In this document: piece after piece, positions 1 through 7,714 of the stretch
How positions within the stretch are numbered: position 1 is the stretch's first letter
Layout of the letters: each line of letters opens with the position of its first letter
DNA from: Desulfobacteraceae bacterium
GTDB taxonomy: Bacteria > Desulfobacterota > Desulfobacteria > Desulfobacterales > SURF-15
DNA: 33,231 nucleotides
NCBI GenBank assembly: GCA_003599475.1
Contig: QZKK01000163.1
Coordinates: 1 to 33,231, forward strand
Reading direction: 5' to 3'
Program-made: the position numbers and the translations under genes
Notes under the pieces: model-generated
The model's input: only the letters and a program-made list of their open reading frames with translations
The model's database searches: none
What the model was told of the DNA's origin: nothing

Positions 1-240
1 GCTCCAATACCTCCGCCATACACGCAACACTCGGTACGAGTGGCTGGCTAAGCCTTACTCGACGGGGACTTTCACCCCGCAAGAAGCACCAAGCTTGCTT
101 GGCGCACCTTTTATCGCAAGTCAACCCCTATAATCCCCGGTAGACCACTTAATAGTCCCCTCGTTTCACCCTGATTCACTTTTCACCAAAAACCCCATGA
201 TATTGTTCGATCAAATATTTAGCACCGCAACTCATGGGTT
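1..240. other. non-coding or decayed DNA at window edge
   Basis: No convincing gene is seen. One forward frame from base 2 is open to a stop near 131 and would give about 43 residues ending ASQPL; it could be the tail of a gene that begins outside the window. The style of the text resembles short dispersed sequences often found near mobile elements, but I cannot name the element. Confidence 0.3.
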
Positions 241-244
241 TTTT

Positions 245-663
245 ATGGCAATCGAAACCACCCTCGAAAAGATCGAAAGAGTCCAAGCAGCACCGCAGAA
301 GCCAGCCAGGAAATCCGAGGCCCTTCAGGAAGCGTCCTGCGGCCGGAGCTGAAGGTGCTTTACTATCGGGAGGCTGAGCTCCTCACTCGTTATTATTGCG
401 AAACCGGTAAGAGCCTGGCTCCCGTGGTGCACATCATCCTTTTATTGAGGCCGTATCGACCATGCGCCAAGTCCGGCGCTTTTCGGACCGGACAACCTCC
501 CTATTCTCCCCTCCGCAGCCTACGGCATAAAACGCGAGGCCGCAAAGCGGACCGGCAACCTCAAAAACCGGCTTCCCAAATACCTGTTCGACCGCGAAGC
601 CGAAGCCATCGAGCGACGTCTGATAGCAGAACGGACAATCGATCTCGGGTTTATTACCTAGTG
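245..663 (+). pseudogene. decayed ORF, unrecognised family
   Basis: A coding-like stretch is broken into at least three frames. An ATG at 245 opens a 35-codon frame that stops at 350-352. A second frame then reads as plausible protein with the words VLYYREAELLTRYY and ETGKSLAPVVH. A shift near 430 gives HHPFIEAVSTMRQVRRFSD. Another shift near 515 gives KREAAKRTGNLKNRLPKYLF and then AERTIDLGFIT before a stop around 660. Sensible residue runs in successive frames on one strand suggest a frameshifted gene rather than random DNA. I do not recognise the family. Confidence 0.35.
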
Positions 664-800
664 TCTTGGTGGCCATCAGAAAATAGCGTTTGGGCCACAA
701 GACTTAACTGTCGAGGCCTCCTGTAATCGGAGTGTTCCGAAACGAGCCGATGAGGGTGAAGCGGCCGCCGCTGCGGGGGTTTCCGGCCCCACACAATTGG

Positions 801-976
801 CTGTTTGACATGTATTTCGTCATATGAGATGAAATATGACGATGAATGCATCAAATGACAGCGAAAAAGCCGGCCCAAAAATCGAACGGATTATCGATTT
901 GAAAGGCTTTCTGGCTAAGAAATCGCACTTTCTTTTTGGTCCGCGGCAACTATCTATTTTTTGGTTCGATCGTTAA
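801..976 (+). pseudogene. truncated duplicate of AAA/DUF4143 ATPase 5' end
   Basis: Bases 801-950 are a near-identical copy of 8950-9099, covering the leader and first 38 codons of the intact ATPase gene at 8985. The frame starts with ATG at 836 and reads 46 codons to a TAA at 974-976. Homology stops exactly after GPRQ, so the Walker A lysine and threonine and everything after are lost. The remaining codons are read from unrelated DNA. The inverted repeat over the start codon is also kept (817-825 with 834-842). This is a dead fragment produced by duplication or recombination. Confidence 0.8.
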
Positions 977-1644
977 CCTCGCGGCCCCGCAAGCGGCTTT
1001 CCGTTGCGCTCCAACAAGCTCTGGGGGAATGCTCTCCGATTTACCGCAAAACCGGCGACCGTCTTTCCATCTTCGCGGATCTCAAACGCACCGGCTTCCG
1101 GGAAATCTTCTCCCCCGAGCACACCCCGGGTATGCCCGTATCCGAAGCTGTCCGGATCTCCATGAGCATCCCGCTATTCTTTGCAGCCGTCAAAAACCCC
1201 AAAAGCTGCTATGTCGACGGTGGCCTGTTCGGAAATTATCCGATCAAACTCTTCGACCGCATGCGCTACATCGATTTTCCGGAAAACACAAGGGATACCG
1301 CCTACCTACGAAAAGCCCAACCGGCGCCGCCAAACTCCCGATCGCCTGATATACAACAAAAAACGCTGGGCTTCCGCCTCGACAGCACATCCCAGATCGC
1401 CATCTTCCGCGACGGCGACCGCCCCATCTCCCACCCGATCATCGATTTCTGCGATTACCTCCGCGCCCTCATGGCAGCCGTCCTGAACGTCCAAGGCAAC
1501 CAGCACCTGCATTCCGACGACTGGAACCGGGCGGTTTATATCGACACCCTGGGCACCGGCACCATCGACTTCAACCTTCCCGACGACCGCAAACAAGCCT
1601 TCCTCGCCTCCGGTTGCGCCAGCGTCGAAAGATATTATGATTGA
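961..1644 (+). pseudogene. patatin-like phospholipase, C-terminal part, broken
   Basis: The frame encodes the C-terminal half of a bacterial patatin-like lipid acyl hydrolase. Visible landmarks are AVRISMSIPLFFAAV, the catalytic-Asp loop YVDGGLFGNYPIKLFD, TLGFRLDS and NVQGNQHLHSDDW. The N-terminal half with the oxyanion loop and the GxSxG nucleophile is absent; the ATPase fragment lies there instead. A frameshift is also likely at the A6 run 1358-1363, because LIYNKK is read in the next frame just before TLGFRL, as if one A had been lost. The stop codon at 1642-1644 overlaps the first bases of the palindromic element that follows. No activity is expected. Confidence 0.75.
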
Positions 1645-1776
1645 TGAATTCGTAAAAAGTCAGAAATTGATCTTTTCTGTCATTCCGGCGAAAGCCGGAA
1701 ACCAGTGATTTCAATACCTTCTGGACTCCGGCTTTCGCCGGAGTGACGGGTTTTAGGACTTTTTACGAGTTCATCA
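1643..1776. repeat. palindromic mini-element (MITE/REP-like)
   Basis: A 134-bp element has 19-bp terminal inverted repeats with one mismatch: gatgaattcgtaaaaagtc at 1643-1661 and gactttttacgagttcatc at 1758-1776. Inside lies a second inverted repeat, attccggcgaaagccgga paired with tccggctttcgccggag. It encodes no protein. Partial copies occur at 7504-7516, 12542-12627 and 18980-19045, so it is a dispersed family that probably moves with the help of a transposase in trans. Confidence 0.85.
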
Positions 1777-1860
1777 TGATTGGTACGATTCATTTCCGGC
1801 CAATTCAGGCACCGTACGAGCTGATCAAAATTGATCAGTTTTAAATCGTCACTCACTGCT

Positions 1861-3172
1861 GTCCCAACGTTTTTAGGTAAATGTGCCTTAACATACTTTA
1901 ATAATAGAAGAAATTCGATCCATGCCTGTTACCGACTTGAAATCTTCAAAAATACCTCCTAAGAGGGCCCCCCAGGACAAAAGGGGGGATAACCATGTAT
2001 GTAGGCCAGATTGTATTCTCACAGGTAATGGATCACCTTCCGATGCACATCTTCCGCCGATGTGTGAATCGGTATCAAGGAAATCGCAAAGTAAAAGGCT
2101 TCAAATGCTTGGATCACTATCTTTGTATGGCCATCGCTCAACTGACTTATCGAGAGAGCCTGCGCGATATCGAGGCCTGTCTGCGGGCCCAGAAGTCCAA
2201 ATTGTACCATATGGGCATTCGAGCAACCGTATCCAGAAACAACCTGTCCAACGCCAACAGAGTCCGGGATTGGAGAATCTACGCCGACTTCGCTCATGCT
2301 CTTATCCATATCGCAAGAAAGCTTTATCAAGACGACAGTTTCGGTGTCGACCTGGATCAGACCGTCTATGCTCTGGATTCGACAACCATCGATTTGAGTT
2401 TATCTCTTTTCCCATGGGCAGTTTTTCGCCAAACCAAAGCGGCAGTAAAGCTTCATACACTTCTGGACCTTCGAGGAGCACTGCCTACCTTCATTCATAT
2501 CAGCGACGGAAAGCTGCACGACGTAAACATTCTGGATATCCTAATCCCCGAACCGGGCGCCTTCTATATCATGGACCGAGGGTATCTGGATTTTGCACGG
2601 CTCTATACGATAAGTACTGGTTTAGCCTTCTTCGTCACCAGAGCAAAATCCAATTTTCAATTTCAGCGCCTCTACTCCCATCCAGTCGACAAGGCCACTG
2701 GACTCAAATCCGATCAGACAGTGGTATTGACAGGTTTTTACAGCCGGAAAGATTATCCGGAAAAACTGCGCCGCGTCAAATATCACGATACCAAAACAGA
2801 GAAAACGTTTACTTTCTTAACCAACAACTTCTCGCTTCCCGCTCTAACGATCGCTCAGTTGTATCGGTGTCGTTGGCAAGTCGAGCTGTTTTTCAAATGG
2901 ATCAAGCAGAACCTTCGAATCAAATCGTTTTACGGGACCACAGAAAATGCGGTCAAAACCCAAATCTGGATCGCCGTGTCGGTCTATGTCCTGGTTGCCA
3001 TCATCAAAAAGAGGCTCAACTTGGACATGAATCTCTACACAATTCTACAGGTTTTGAGTGTTACTGTGTTTGAAAAAGCCCCATTAAATCAAGTGCTTAA
3101 TTTTACTAGTTACGATATTATAAATGAGCAAAACGATAAGCAGACTGAAATTGTTCATTTAAACGTTGGGAC
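1861..3172 (+). mobile_element. IS4-family insertion sequence
   Basis: The transposase gene is framed by a perfect 12-bp inverted repeat: gtcccaacgttt at 1861-1872 and aaacgttgggac at 3161-3172. A second short inverted pair, aaatgtgcctt at 1879-1889 and its complement at 3229-3239, extends past the right repeat, so the true right end is uncertain. No target-site duplication is evident at either boundary. The element borders the AT-rich operon that starts at 3718. Confidence 0.6.
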
Positions 3173-3245
3173 ACTAATGATCGTCACTATAATTTTTTTT
3201 CTTGCTTTTTACGTATTTACCCTTTATAAAGGCACATTTATTTAA
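1995..3245 (+). CDS. IS4-family transposase (DDE, YREK signature)
   Basis: This 416-residue protein is a DDE transposase of the IS4 superfamily with a DUF4372-like N-terminal part. The first catalytic Asp is in ALDSTTIDL (about residue 128), the second in YIMDRGYLDF, and the Glu lies in YRCRWQVELFFKWIK, which fits the Y-x2-R-x3-E-x6-K pattern exactly. All three catalytic acids are present, so the enzyme may be active. The last 25 or so residues (GTLMIV onward, hydrophobic) are encoded beyond the right inverted repeat and do not resemble the family's usual tail. They are probably read-through into flanking DNA after loss of the native stop. A ggggg-rich leader precedes the ATG. Confidence 0.9.
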   Translation: MYVGQIVFSQVMDHLPMHIFRRCVNRYQGNRKVKGFKCLDHYLCMAIAQLTYRESLRDIEACLRAQKSKLYHMGIRATVSRNNLSNANRVRDWRIYADFAHALIHIARKLYQDDSFGVDLDQTVYALDSTTIDLSLSLFPWAVFRQTKAAVKLHTLLDLRGALPTFIHISDGKLHDVNILDILIPEPGAFYIMDRGYLDFARLYTISTGLAFFVTRAKSNFQFQRLYSHPVDKATGLKSDQTVVLTGFYSRKDYPEKLRRVKYHDTKTEKTFTFLTNNFSLPALTIAQLYRCRWQVELFFKWIKQNLRIKSFYGTTENAVKTQIWIAVSVYVLVAIIKKRLNLDMNLYTILQVLSVTVFEKAPLNQVLNFTSYDIINEQNDKQTEIVHLNVGTLMIVTIIFFLAFYVFTLYKGTFI

Positions 3246-3717
3246 ATCTCAAGGGCTAACCTTTCAGCCTAATCATCCGAACCGGAGGCAAATCGCCTGC
3301 GTAAAATATTATTATGGCCGAACACAATTTTAAAGTCCTCACAAATCCTGTAAATGCCCATCAGAGGGCAGCTGACTTTATTCTGTTCTTTATCCATTCG
3401 TACCTCTTATTCTGGATTTGGATGTATTTACAGGGACTTTTACAAAAGTCCAGACATACAATTTTTGAACCCAGCCTTTACGGAAGGTTATGAAATATGA
3501 TATTTTGTATTTATGGATTCCTAAAAAATCATTACTTTGTTTTAATACAGATTTTAGGAAACCATTTCAGATAGTTAGGCTATTTTAGAATTTTGGATAA
3601 TCTGTCGATTGTTAGATATAGGAACTTTGTAAGAAATGAACTAACACAGCCTAAAGCCAGCTGTATAACAAATTTTTAAAATTTTTGTAACGCACCATAA
3701 TATCAAAGGAGGTCATT
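3246..3717. other. AT-rich non-coding leader of the 3718 operon
   Basis: No gene is supported in these 470 bases. The stretch contains a perfect palindrome at 3434-3451 and a 9-bp inverted pair (3347-3355 with 3426-3434). It ends with a strong ribosome binding site, aaaggaggt, just before the ATG at 3718. It probably carries the promoter of the operon, but no clear -35/-10 pair stands out. Confidence 0.5.
3434..3451. promoter_or_regulatory. perfect palindrome, candidate operator
   Basis: ggactttt and aaaagtcc are perfect 8-bp inverted repeats separated by two bases. The site is about 270 bases upstream of the operon start and inside a larger inverted pair. The symmetry suits a dimeric repressor or a recombinase, but no regulator gene is seen next to it. 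Confidence 0.35.
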
Positions 3718-4191
3718 ATGCCGATTGAATCAGTAAAGCAAAGTTACAATCCGTTAAACACTTTGGCTTGGGCAACATCAATTGCCATGCTTGCCCTTAC
3801 GAGAATAGCTAATGGCAAGGATATTGATATAAGCCATCAGAATGCACTTGGTGAGGTGAAACAAAAAACACAATTGCTCCACCGCGAGAGCCAACTCGAT
3901 TCTGAAGATTATTTAAATGGCAGTTTGGCCTCATCTGAAGAATTGATAGATCCATTCTTGTTTGCATTTAGCTCCAAAGATTATTATGCCTCGAAAAAAA
4001 TTTCTGAAGAACAACTTGCTCAGGCTGTTGTAGACTTGGATCATATAGTTGGTATGTTAAATACAAATATGGTATCTCAAATAGAACCTACTAGAATCCA
4101 AAATGCTCGAAATTTCTGCTCAAACCTGCTAAGCCTTTTGAACAGCCAACCCGATGCAGACGACCTTGTGACTAAAACTAAAATGGAATAG
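3718..4191 (+). CDS. hypothetical protein, first gene of candidate defence operon
   Basis: I do not recognise this 157-residue protein. It has a short hydrophobic stretch (about residues 14-28, LNTLAWATSIAMLALTR), too weak for a confident membrane helix, followed by a mostly helical, acidic and polar region. The start is secure: aaaggaggt lies 5 bases upstream of the ATG. The stop is only 3 bases before the next gene, so the two are almost certainly co-transcribed and perhaps co-translated. Base composition is much richer in A and T than in the catabolic genes downstream, as for the other three genes of this operon, pointing to horizontal acquisition. A role as partner or regulator of the following metallopeptidase is only an inference from order. 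Confidence 0.75.
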   Translation: MPIESVKQSYNPLNTLAWATSIAMLALTRIANGKDIDISHQNALGEVKQKTQLLHRESQLDSEDYLNGSLASSEELIDPFLFAFSSKDYYASKKISEEQLAQAVVDLDHIVGMLNTNMVSQIEPTRIQNARNFCSNLLSLLNSQPDADDLVTKTKME

Positions 4192-4194
4192 GAA

Positions 4195-5616
4195 ATGGAA
4201 CAATTACATTGGGAAGCGGAGTGTATTAAAAGTAGGATTAGGTCTCTACACAGCGAAATCAGTCGTATTCGTAATAAAGATCATCCTTTTTATGAACCAT
4301 TGCTTATTTATGATACCTTTCAAAATATTTTAGAAAATGAATTGAAACACATCGATTGCTGTCTTGAGGATTATTCAAGACCGACTGACCATGAATCACT
4401 AAAGCAGTCACTAACAAGATCTAGTATAAATATTATGGAGTGCGCAGAGCAATTTAGATATGTTGATCGTGTTGACAGTTCTCGGATTCCATTTGAAATC
4501 CTGCAATCTCTTTCGTCTGTAGCAGATTATTTAATCGACACAGAGTTTAGACATTGTTCAATAATCAGGTTAGATCCCCGTCAGGCTTATACTATTACTT
4601 CAGCTAAAGATCTCTTCAGCCGTTTGTTTACTGCAGGAGCATGGGAGAGAACGGTTGAACTATCTGAATTTCAAAACTTGGACCCTTCATCGCTATTGCT
4701 TTTTGGATTTCCGTCTGAAGATGCCAAAAAGATTCTTCATCATGCTCTCGCCGCCCATGAATTTGGTCATTTTGTAGTCAGTAAAAATAACATGAATTCT
4801 AAAATTCTGGCAATCATTGAAGCCAATAAAGGAAAGGCATACATCACATATAGAGTAGCAATAGAAGAAAAGATATCTGAAATAGCGGAAAGGGTTTATC
4901 TTAAAAAAAGGGGCACATTATCCAGGTCTGAAATTCATAATTTATATGAAAAACTAATAAACAAGCATGTTGCAGATGTAGTAAAAAGCTGGGTATATGA
5001 AACTTTTGCAGATTTGGTTGGTTCCAGACTTATTGGTCCAGCTTATATAGCAGCTTTAGATCGAATGCTAATCACTTCGAGAGACTTTCCGTCAGATTCT
5101 CATCCACCGCGACTCTTAAGATTGCAAATTTGTTCAAAATTCATTAATGATCTCAATAATACCTACTTTTCTGATGATCCTGTTTGGAAACTAGTAATAA
5201 ATAGCTACACTGGGAAACATTTCGCATTCACTGAAATTGACTATGAAATGGCAATGAAAACGATAGAAAATGCTGAGTCTGAACTGATCACAGCGGTCAA
5301 TTCTATCCCTTCCCTTCTAGATAATAAAGACTTAGATATCTTAGTAAGCCAAATAGAGGACCACATATTTCATCTCGCTCCCCCTAGTTGCCTTATTGAA
5401 ATTAAAGGAAATAAGAATGATGCAGCCGGATTTTGGATGATTCTCCTAGCCGCCTGGCATTTTAGACTATGTGAGGATAAATTTAAAAAATTCCTTGAAC
5501 GATACGGGTGGGGAGATAACATCGAAAAGGGCGAAGAGGTTTTAAGCAATTTAGTAGTTCACTCTCTAAAATCCCTTGAAATCATGTCACATTCTTTGCG
5601 AAATGGTCAAGGATAA
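4195..5616 (+). CDS. HExxH zinc metallopeptidase-like protein
   Basis: This 473-residue protein has a helical N-terminal half and a zinc-peptidase core. AAHEFGHFV supplies HExxH at residues 188-192. About 77 residues further on, YETFADLVGSR gives Glu269 with Asp273, the arrangement of a gluzincin third ligand. I see no signal peptide or membrane segment, so it should act in the cytoplasm. The C-terminal third is unassigned. Family placement beyond 'gluzincin-like' is not possible by eye, and the substrate is unknown. The gene sits 3 bases after the small upstream gene and 10 bases before the dCTP-deaminase-like gene. In defence systems such proteases can act as effectors that cut a host or partner protein; that role here is inference. 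Confidence 0.75.
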   Translation: MEQLHWEAECIKSRIRSLHSEISRIRNKDHPFYEPLLIYDTFQNILENELKHIDCCLEDYSRPTDHESLKQSLTRSSINIMECAEQFRYVDRVDSSRIPFEILQSLSSVADYLIDTEFRHCSIIRLDPRQAYTITSAKDLFSRLFTAGAWERTVELSEFQNLDPSSLLLFGFPSEDAKKILHHALAAHEFGHFVVSKNNMNSKILAIIEANKGKAYITYRVAIEEKISEIAERVYLKKRGTLSRSEIHNLYEKLINKHVADVVKSWVYETFADLVGSRLIGPAYIAALDRMLITSRDFPSDSHPPRLLRLQICSKFINDLNNTYFSDDPVWKLVINSYTGKHFAFTEIDYEMAMKTIENAESELITAVNSIPSLLDNKDLDILVSQIEDHIFHLAPPSCLIEIKGNKNDAAGFWMILLAAWHFRLCEDKFKKFLERYGWGDNIEKGEEVLSNLVVHSLKSLEIMSHSLRNGQG

Positions 5617-5626
5617 TGGAGGAGAA

Positions 5627-6304
5627 ATGGTTGTAAGTCGGGCAGTGATTAAGCGTAGAATAAGTGAAGAGAAGGATTGGACTAAAAGATTAATTGTAGA
5701 ACCTTTATTGAAGCCGATTATATTAAATGAAGTTTCTATTTCTCTTGACTTTCACCTTGGGAATCGTTTCGCAATTTACCCGCGGAGACGCATAGGGCAT
5801 CACCGCCCAATATCTGAGTTATTTCACGATATTTCGCTTCCAGAATTTTTTGTTCCAATGGGAAGAGACTTGATTCTTCACCCTGGTGAGGTTCTTTTAG
5901 GAACAACATTAGAATGGTTTTGTTTACCTTGCGACTTGATGGCTTATGTAATAGGAAGATCTATTTGGGGAAGACGTGGGCTTGTAATTGCTACTGCCCT
6001 TGCAGTTCAACCTGCCTCAACTGGTTTAATCACCCTTGAACTAACGAATGTTGGAGACGTTTCTATATATTTAAATCCTGGAACTTGTATAGGTCAGCTT
6101 TTCTTCCACCAGGTCCATGAGCCATATCTAGACGATTCTGGCCGACGATCATCTTTTTCCGGTAGCGGCCGACCGCAATTAGGCGAATACTGTATGCAAG
6201 AATCAGAAAAAAAATTATTTAGATACCAAAGGCAAGAAAAAATGGCATCCCCAAAAATGCGTGAAGGTGAATACTGTCGGATGTCCTTTATGGGGCCTGT
6301 TTAA
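5627..6304 (+). CDS. dCTP deaminase/dUTPase-fold protein
   Basis: The 225-residue protein has a Dcd-type trimeric nucleotide-hydrolase core at about residues 75-165: FVPMGRDLILHPGEVLLG, YVIGRSIWGRRGLVI, GLITLELTN and LNPGTCIGQLFF. Compared from memory with E. coli Dcd, the Arg-Ser of GRS, the following Arg (about residue 116) and the deaminase Glu in LITLEL (Glu138) are kept. The usual TAxxIDPG segment is changed to ALAVQPAST, so substrate choice may differ. There are extra N-terminal (about 70) and C-terminal (about 60) segments. I chose the ATG at 5627, with ggaggag just upstream, over the ATG at 5576 that overlaps the previous gene. Likely role: dCTP deamination or nucleotide sensing in the cytoplasm. 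Confidence 0.8.
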   Translation: MVVSRAVIKRRISEEKDWTKRLIVEPLLKPIILNEVSISLDFHLGNRFAIYPRRRIGHHRPISELFHDISLPEFFVPMGRDLILHPGEVLLGTTLEWFCLPCDLMAYVIGRSIWGRRGLVIATALAVQPASTGLITLELTNVGDVSIYLNPGTCIGQLFFHQVHEPYLDDSGRRSSFSGSGRPQLGEYCMQESEKKLFRYQRQEKMASPKMREGEYCRMSFMGPV

Positions 6305-6350
6305 TCTTGTATATTCTATATTCGCAATGCAGAGCTATAGGAGGAATCTA

Positions 6351-6974
6351 TTGGGAAAAGACATATATTTAGATTTAATGAAAAAAACTATAGAGCAACA
6401 AGCGCGACAAGATCTCTTTAAGATCCAACCAAAATTATTAAATGAAACAGCCGAAGAGATTATTGATTTATTTGTAGCTATCGAGAAACCAAATGATAGC
6501 CACGCGAGTAAAGATCAATACAGTTTAATTGTTATTGATTCGACCGGCAAGCATCGCCCAATAAGTAGAAAGATTGGTAATTTAATTCTTAACTGGCCAA
6601 ATCTAATGATTAATGCAGGATCTAGGGTATTAGAGACATTAAATTCCGAATGGGACTTATTAACTATTATTTTTGTTTGTCTTAAGTTTTGCGTTAATCT
6701 CTACTGCGATATTACTATTGAGCTTACGATTGATCATGGTCTCGTTTACCAATCCCTTTGGAAAGAGAAAAATAATAACTATATAATAGCAGAAAATACA
6801 GTTAATGAACTAAGCCGCAAGCTTTCGATAGCTAACCCCGATCTAAACGAAAAGCTCATAAAGGAAATTATAAATGATCTAGAGACAATTCGGTCTCTAA
6901 GGATTTTGCCCAATGGCGATATACAATTAATTGAAAGTTTAGAAATTGGAGTATTCCAGTCTACCCCGTTCTGA
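6351..6974 (+). CDS. hypothetical protein, last gene of candidate defence operon
   Basis: I do not recognise this 207-residue protein. The preferred start is TTG at 6351, because aggagg lies 6 bases upstream at 6339-6344. The open frame extends back to an ATG at 6261 inside the previous gene, and another ATG is at 6327. The N-terminal part is charged and helical (KKTIEQQARQDLF). A central hydrophobic stretch (LLTIIFVCLKFCVNLYCDI) could be buried core or a weak membrane segment. The C-terminal part, ending near LRILPNGDIQLIESLEIG, has the look of a small winged-helix or beta-rich domain. It shares the AT-rich composition of the operon and is 46 bases from the previous stop. Confidence 0.65.
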   Translation: MGKDIYLDLMKKTIEQQARQDLFKIQPKLLNETAEEIIDLFVAIEKPNDSHASKDQYSLIVIDSTGKHRPISRKIGNLILNWPNLMINAGSRVLETLNSEWDLLTIIFVCLKFCVNLYCDITIELTIDHGLVYQSLWKEKNNNYIIAENTVNELSRKLSIANPDLNEKLIKEIINDLETIRSLRILPNGDIQLIESLEIGVFQSTPF

Positions 6975-7024
6975 AATTTTATATAGGTCAGGCGACGGGG
7001 TCGCATCTTAAATATTAACTATTT

Positions 7025-7402
7025 TCATTTTGACCCACGTTTTGAATACGTTCCCACCGATCTCGCACACTCCGGACACCAACTCCCATAATGCTTCACA
7101 TTATTCAGGGTCGCCCACCAACGATGCCCTTTCGAGCACTCCCAGAGCAGCTTGGTAAAACAGTTTACCTATTTTCCGGATAGGTATTTTCCCCTTCGCC
7201 CAATAGCAATTTGCCGCATTTCGGAAATGGTCGACTTCCTGCCGTACTTTGAGCATTTCGGGCACCATTGCCTCGACTGCACATTGTTTGGCCTCATTTC
7301 GAACTGGTGCCCGGCTCCGCATTCCCACCGGAATTTATCGGTGATTGTGGTATATTCGGTGGAAAGGCCCCAAAACAAAGCCGTAATCCCTCCGCTCCGC
7401 AT
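7025..7402 (-). pseudogene. zinc-ribbon repeat protein with in-frame TAG
   Basis: Read on the minus strand, the frame carries two tandem zinc-ribbon repeats. The first is FRWECGAGHQFEM followed by QWCPKCSKYG; the second is LLWECSKGHRWWATL followed by SWCPECARS. Each has the WEC-x-x-GH and WCP-x-C motifs of the probable zinc-ribbon proteins often linked to homing-type nucleases. The two repeats are in the same frame but split by a TAG (7169-7171 on the plus strand) between YLSGK and VNCFTK, a place where relatives usually have Tyr. The open frame extends upstream to 7642, but that part translates a copy of the dispersed repeat at 7504-7516 and does not look like protein. The gene is probably dead. 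Confidence 0.6.
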
Positions 7403-7503
7403 CTGGACATGGCTGGCAGCCCGCCTTGACTTCGACATCAGTACCACTGCACCAACGACATATCGCCGCCGGAAACCTCTGCGGAGTACCCACAGTTGAC
7501 GGT

Positions 7504-7516
7504 CTCGTAAAAAGTC
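7504..7516. repeat. single end of palindromic mini-element
   Basis: ctcgtaaaaagtc matches the outer arm of the element at 1643-1776. The partner arm and the inner palindrome are not found nearby, so this is a remnant. Confidence 0.5.
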
Positions 7517-7676
7517 AGTGACCTTCTGCATATGGGCGTCTTCGCGGGACGTCCATAAATAAGTAAATAAATGCGGCATAGGCGGAAAATGAGAACGAAT
7601 ATATTGTATGAAAAGCAGGAAACCGGGATGGTTCAAAGCCAAATAGATTAAACATCCCTTGGGTGTTTAGAAGGGG

Positions 7677-7714
7677 AAAAAGCCTGCTCGGCCACCGGCT
7701 GATCAGGCTTTTTT
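7677..7714. terminator. intrinsic terminator, probably bidirectional
   Basis: The stem aaaagcctg pairs with caggctttt around a 17-base GC-rich interior (7687-7703). A run of T follows on the plus strand and a run of A precedes it, so it could stop transcription in both directions. No intact gene abuts it, which fits a region that has lost genes. Confidence 0.6.

Noticed and set aside
1922..3073. 383-codon frame overlapping the transposase
   Set aside because: It is a shifted-frame shadow of the transposase gene with no domain.
7169..7171. TAG in the zinc-ribbon gene as a pyrrolysine codon
   Set aside because: Nothing in the window supports Pyl machinery, the site is not catalytic, and the region is full of decayed genes.
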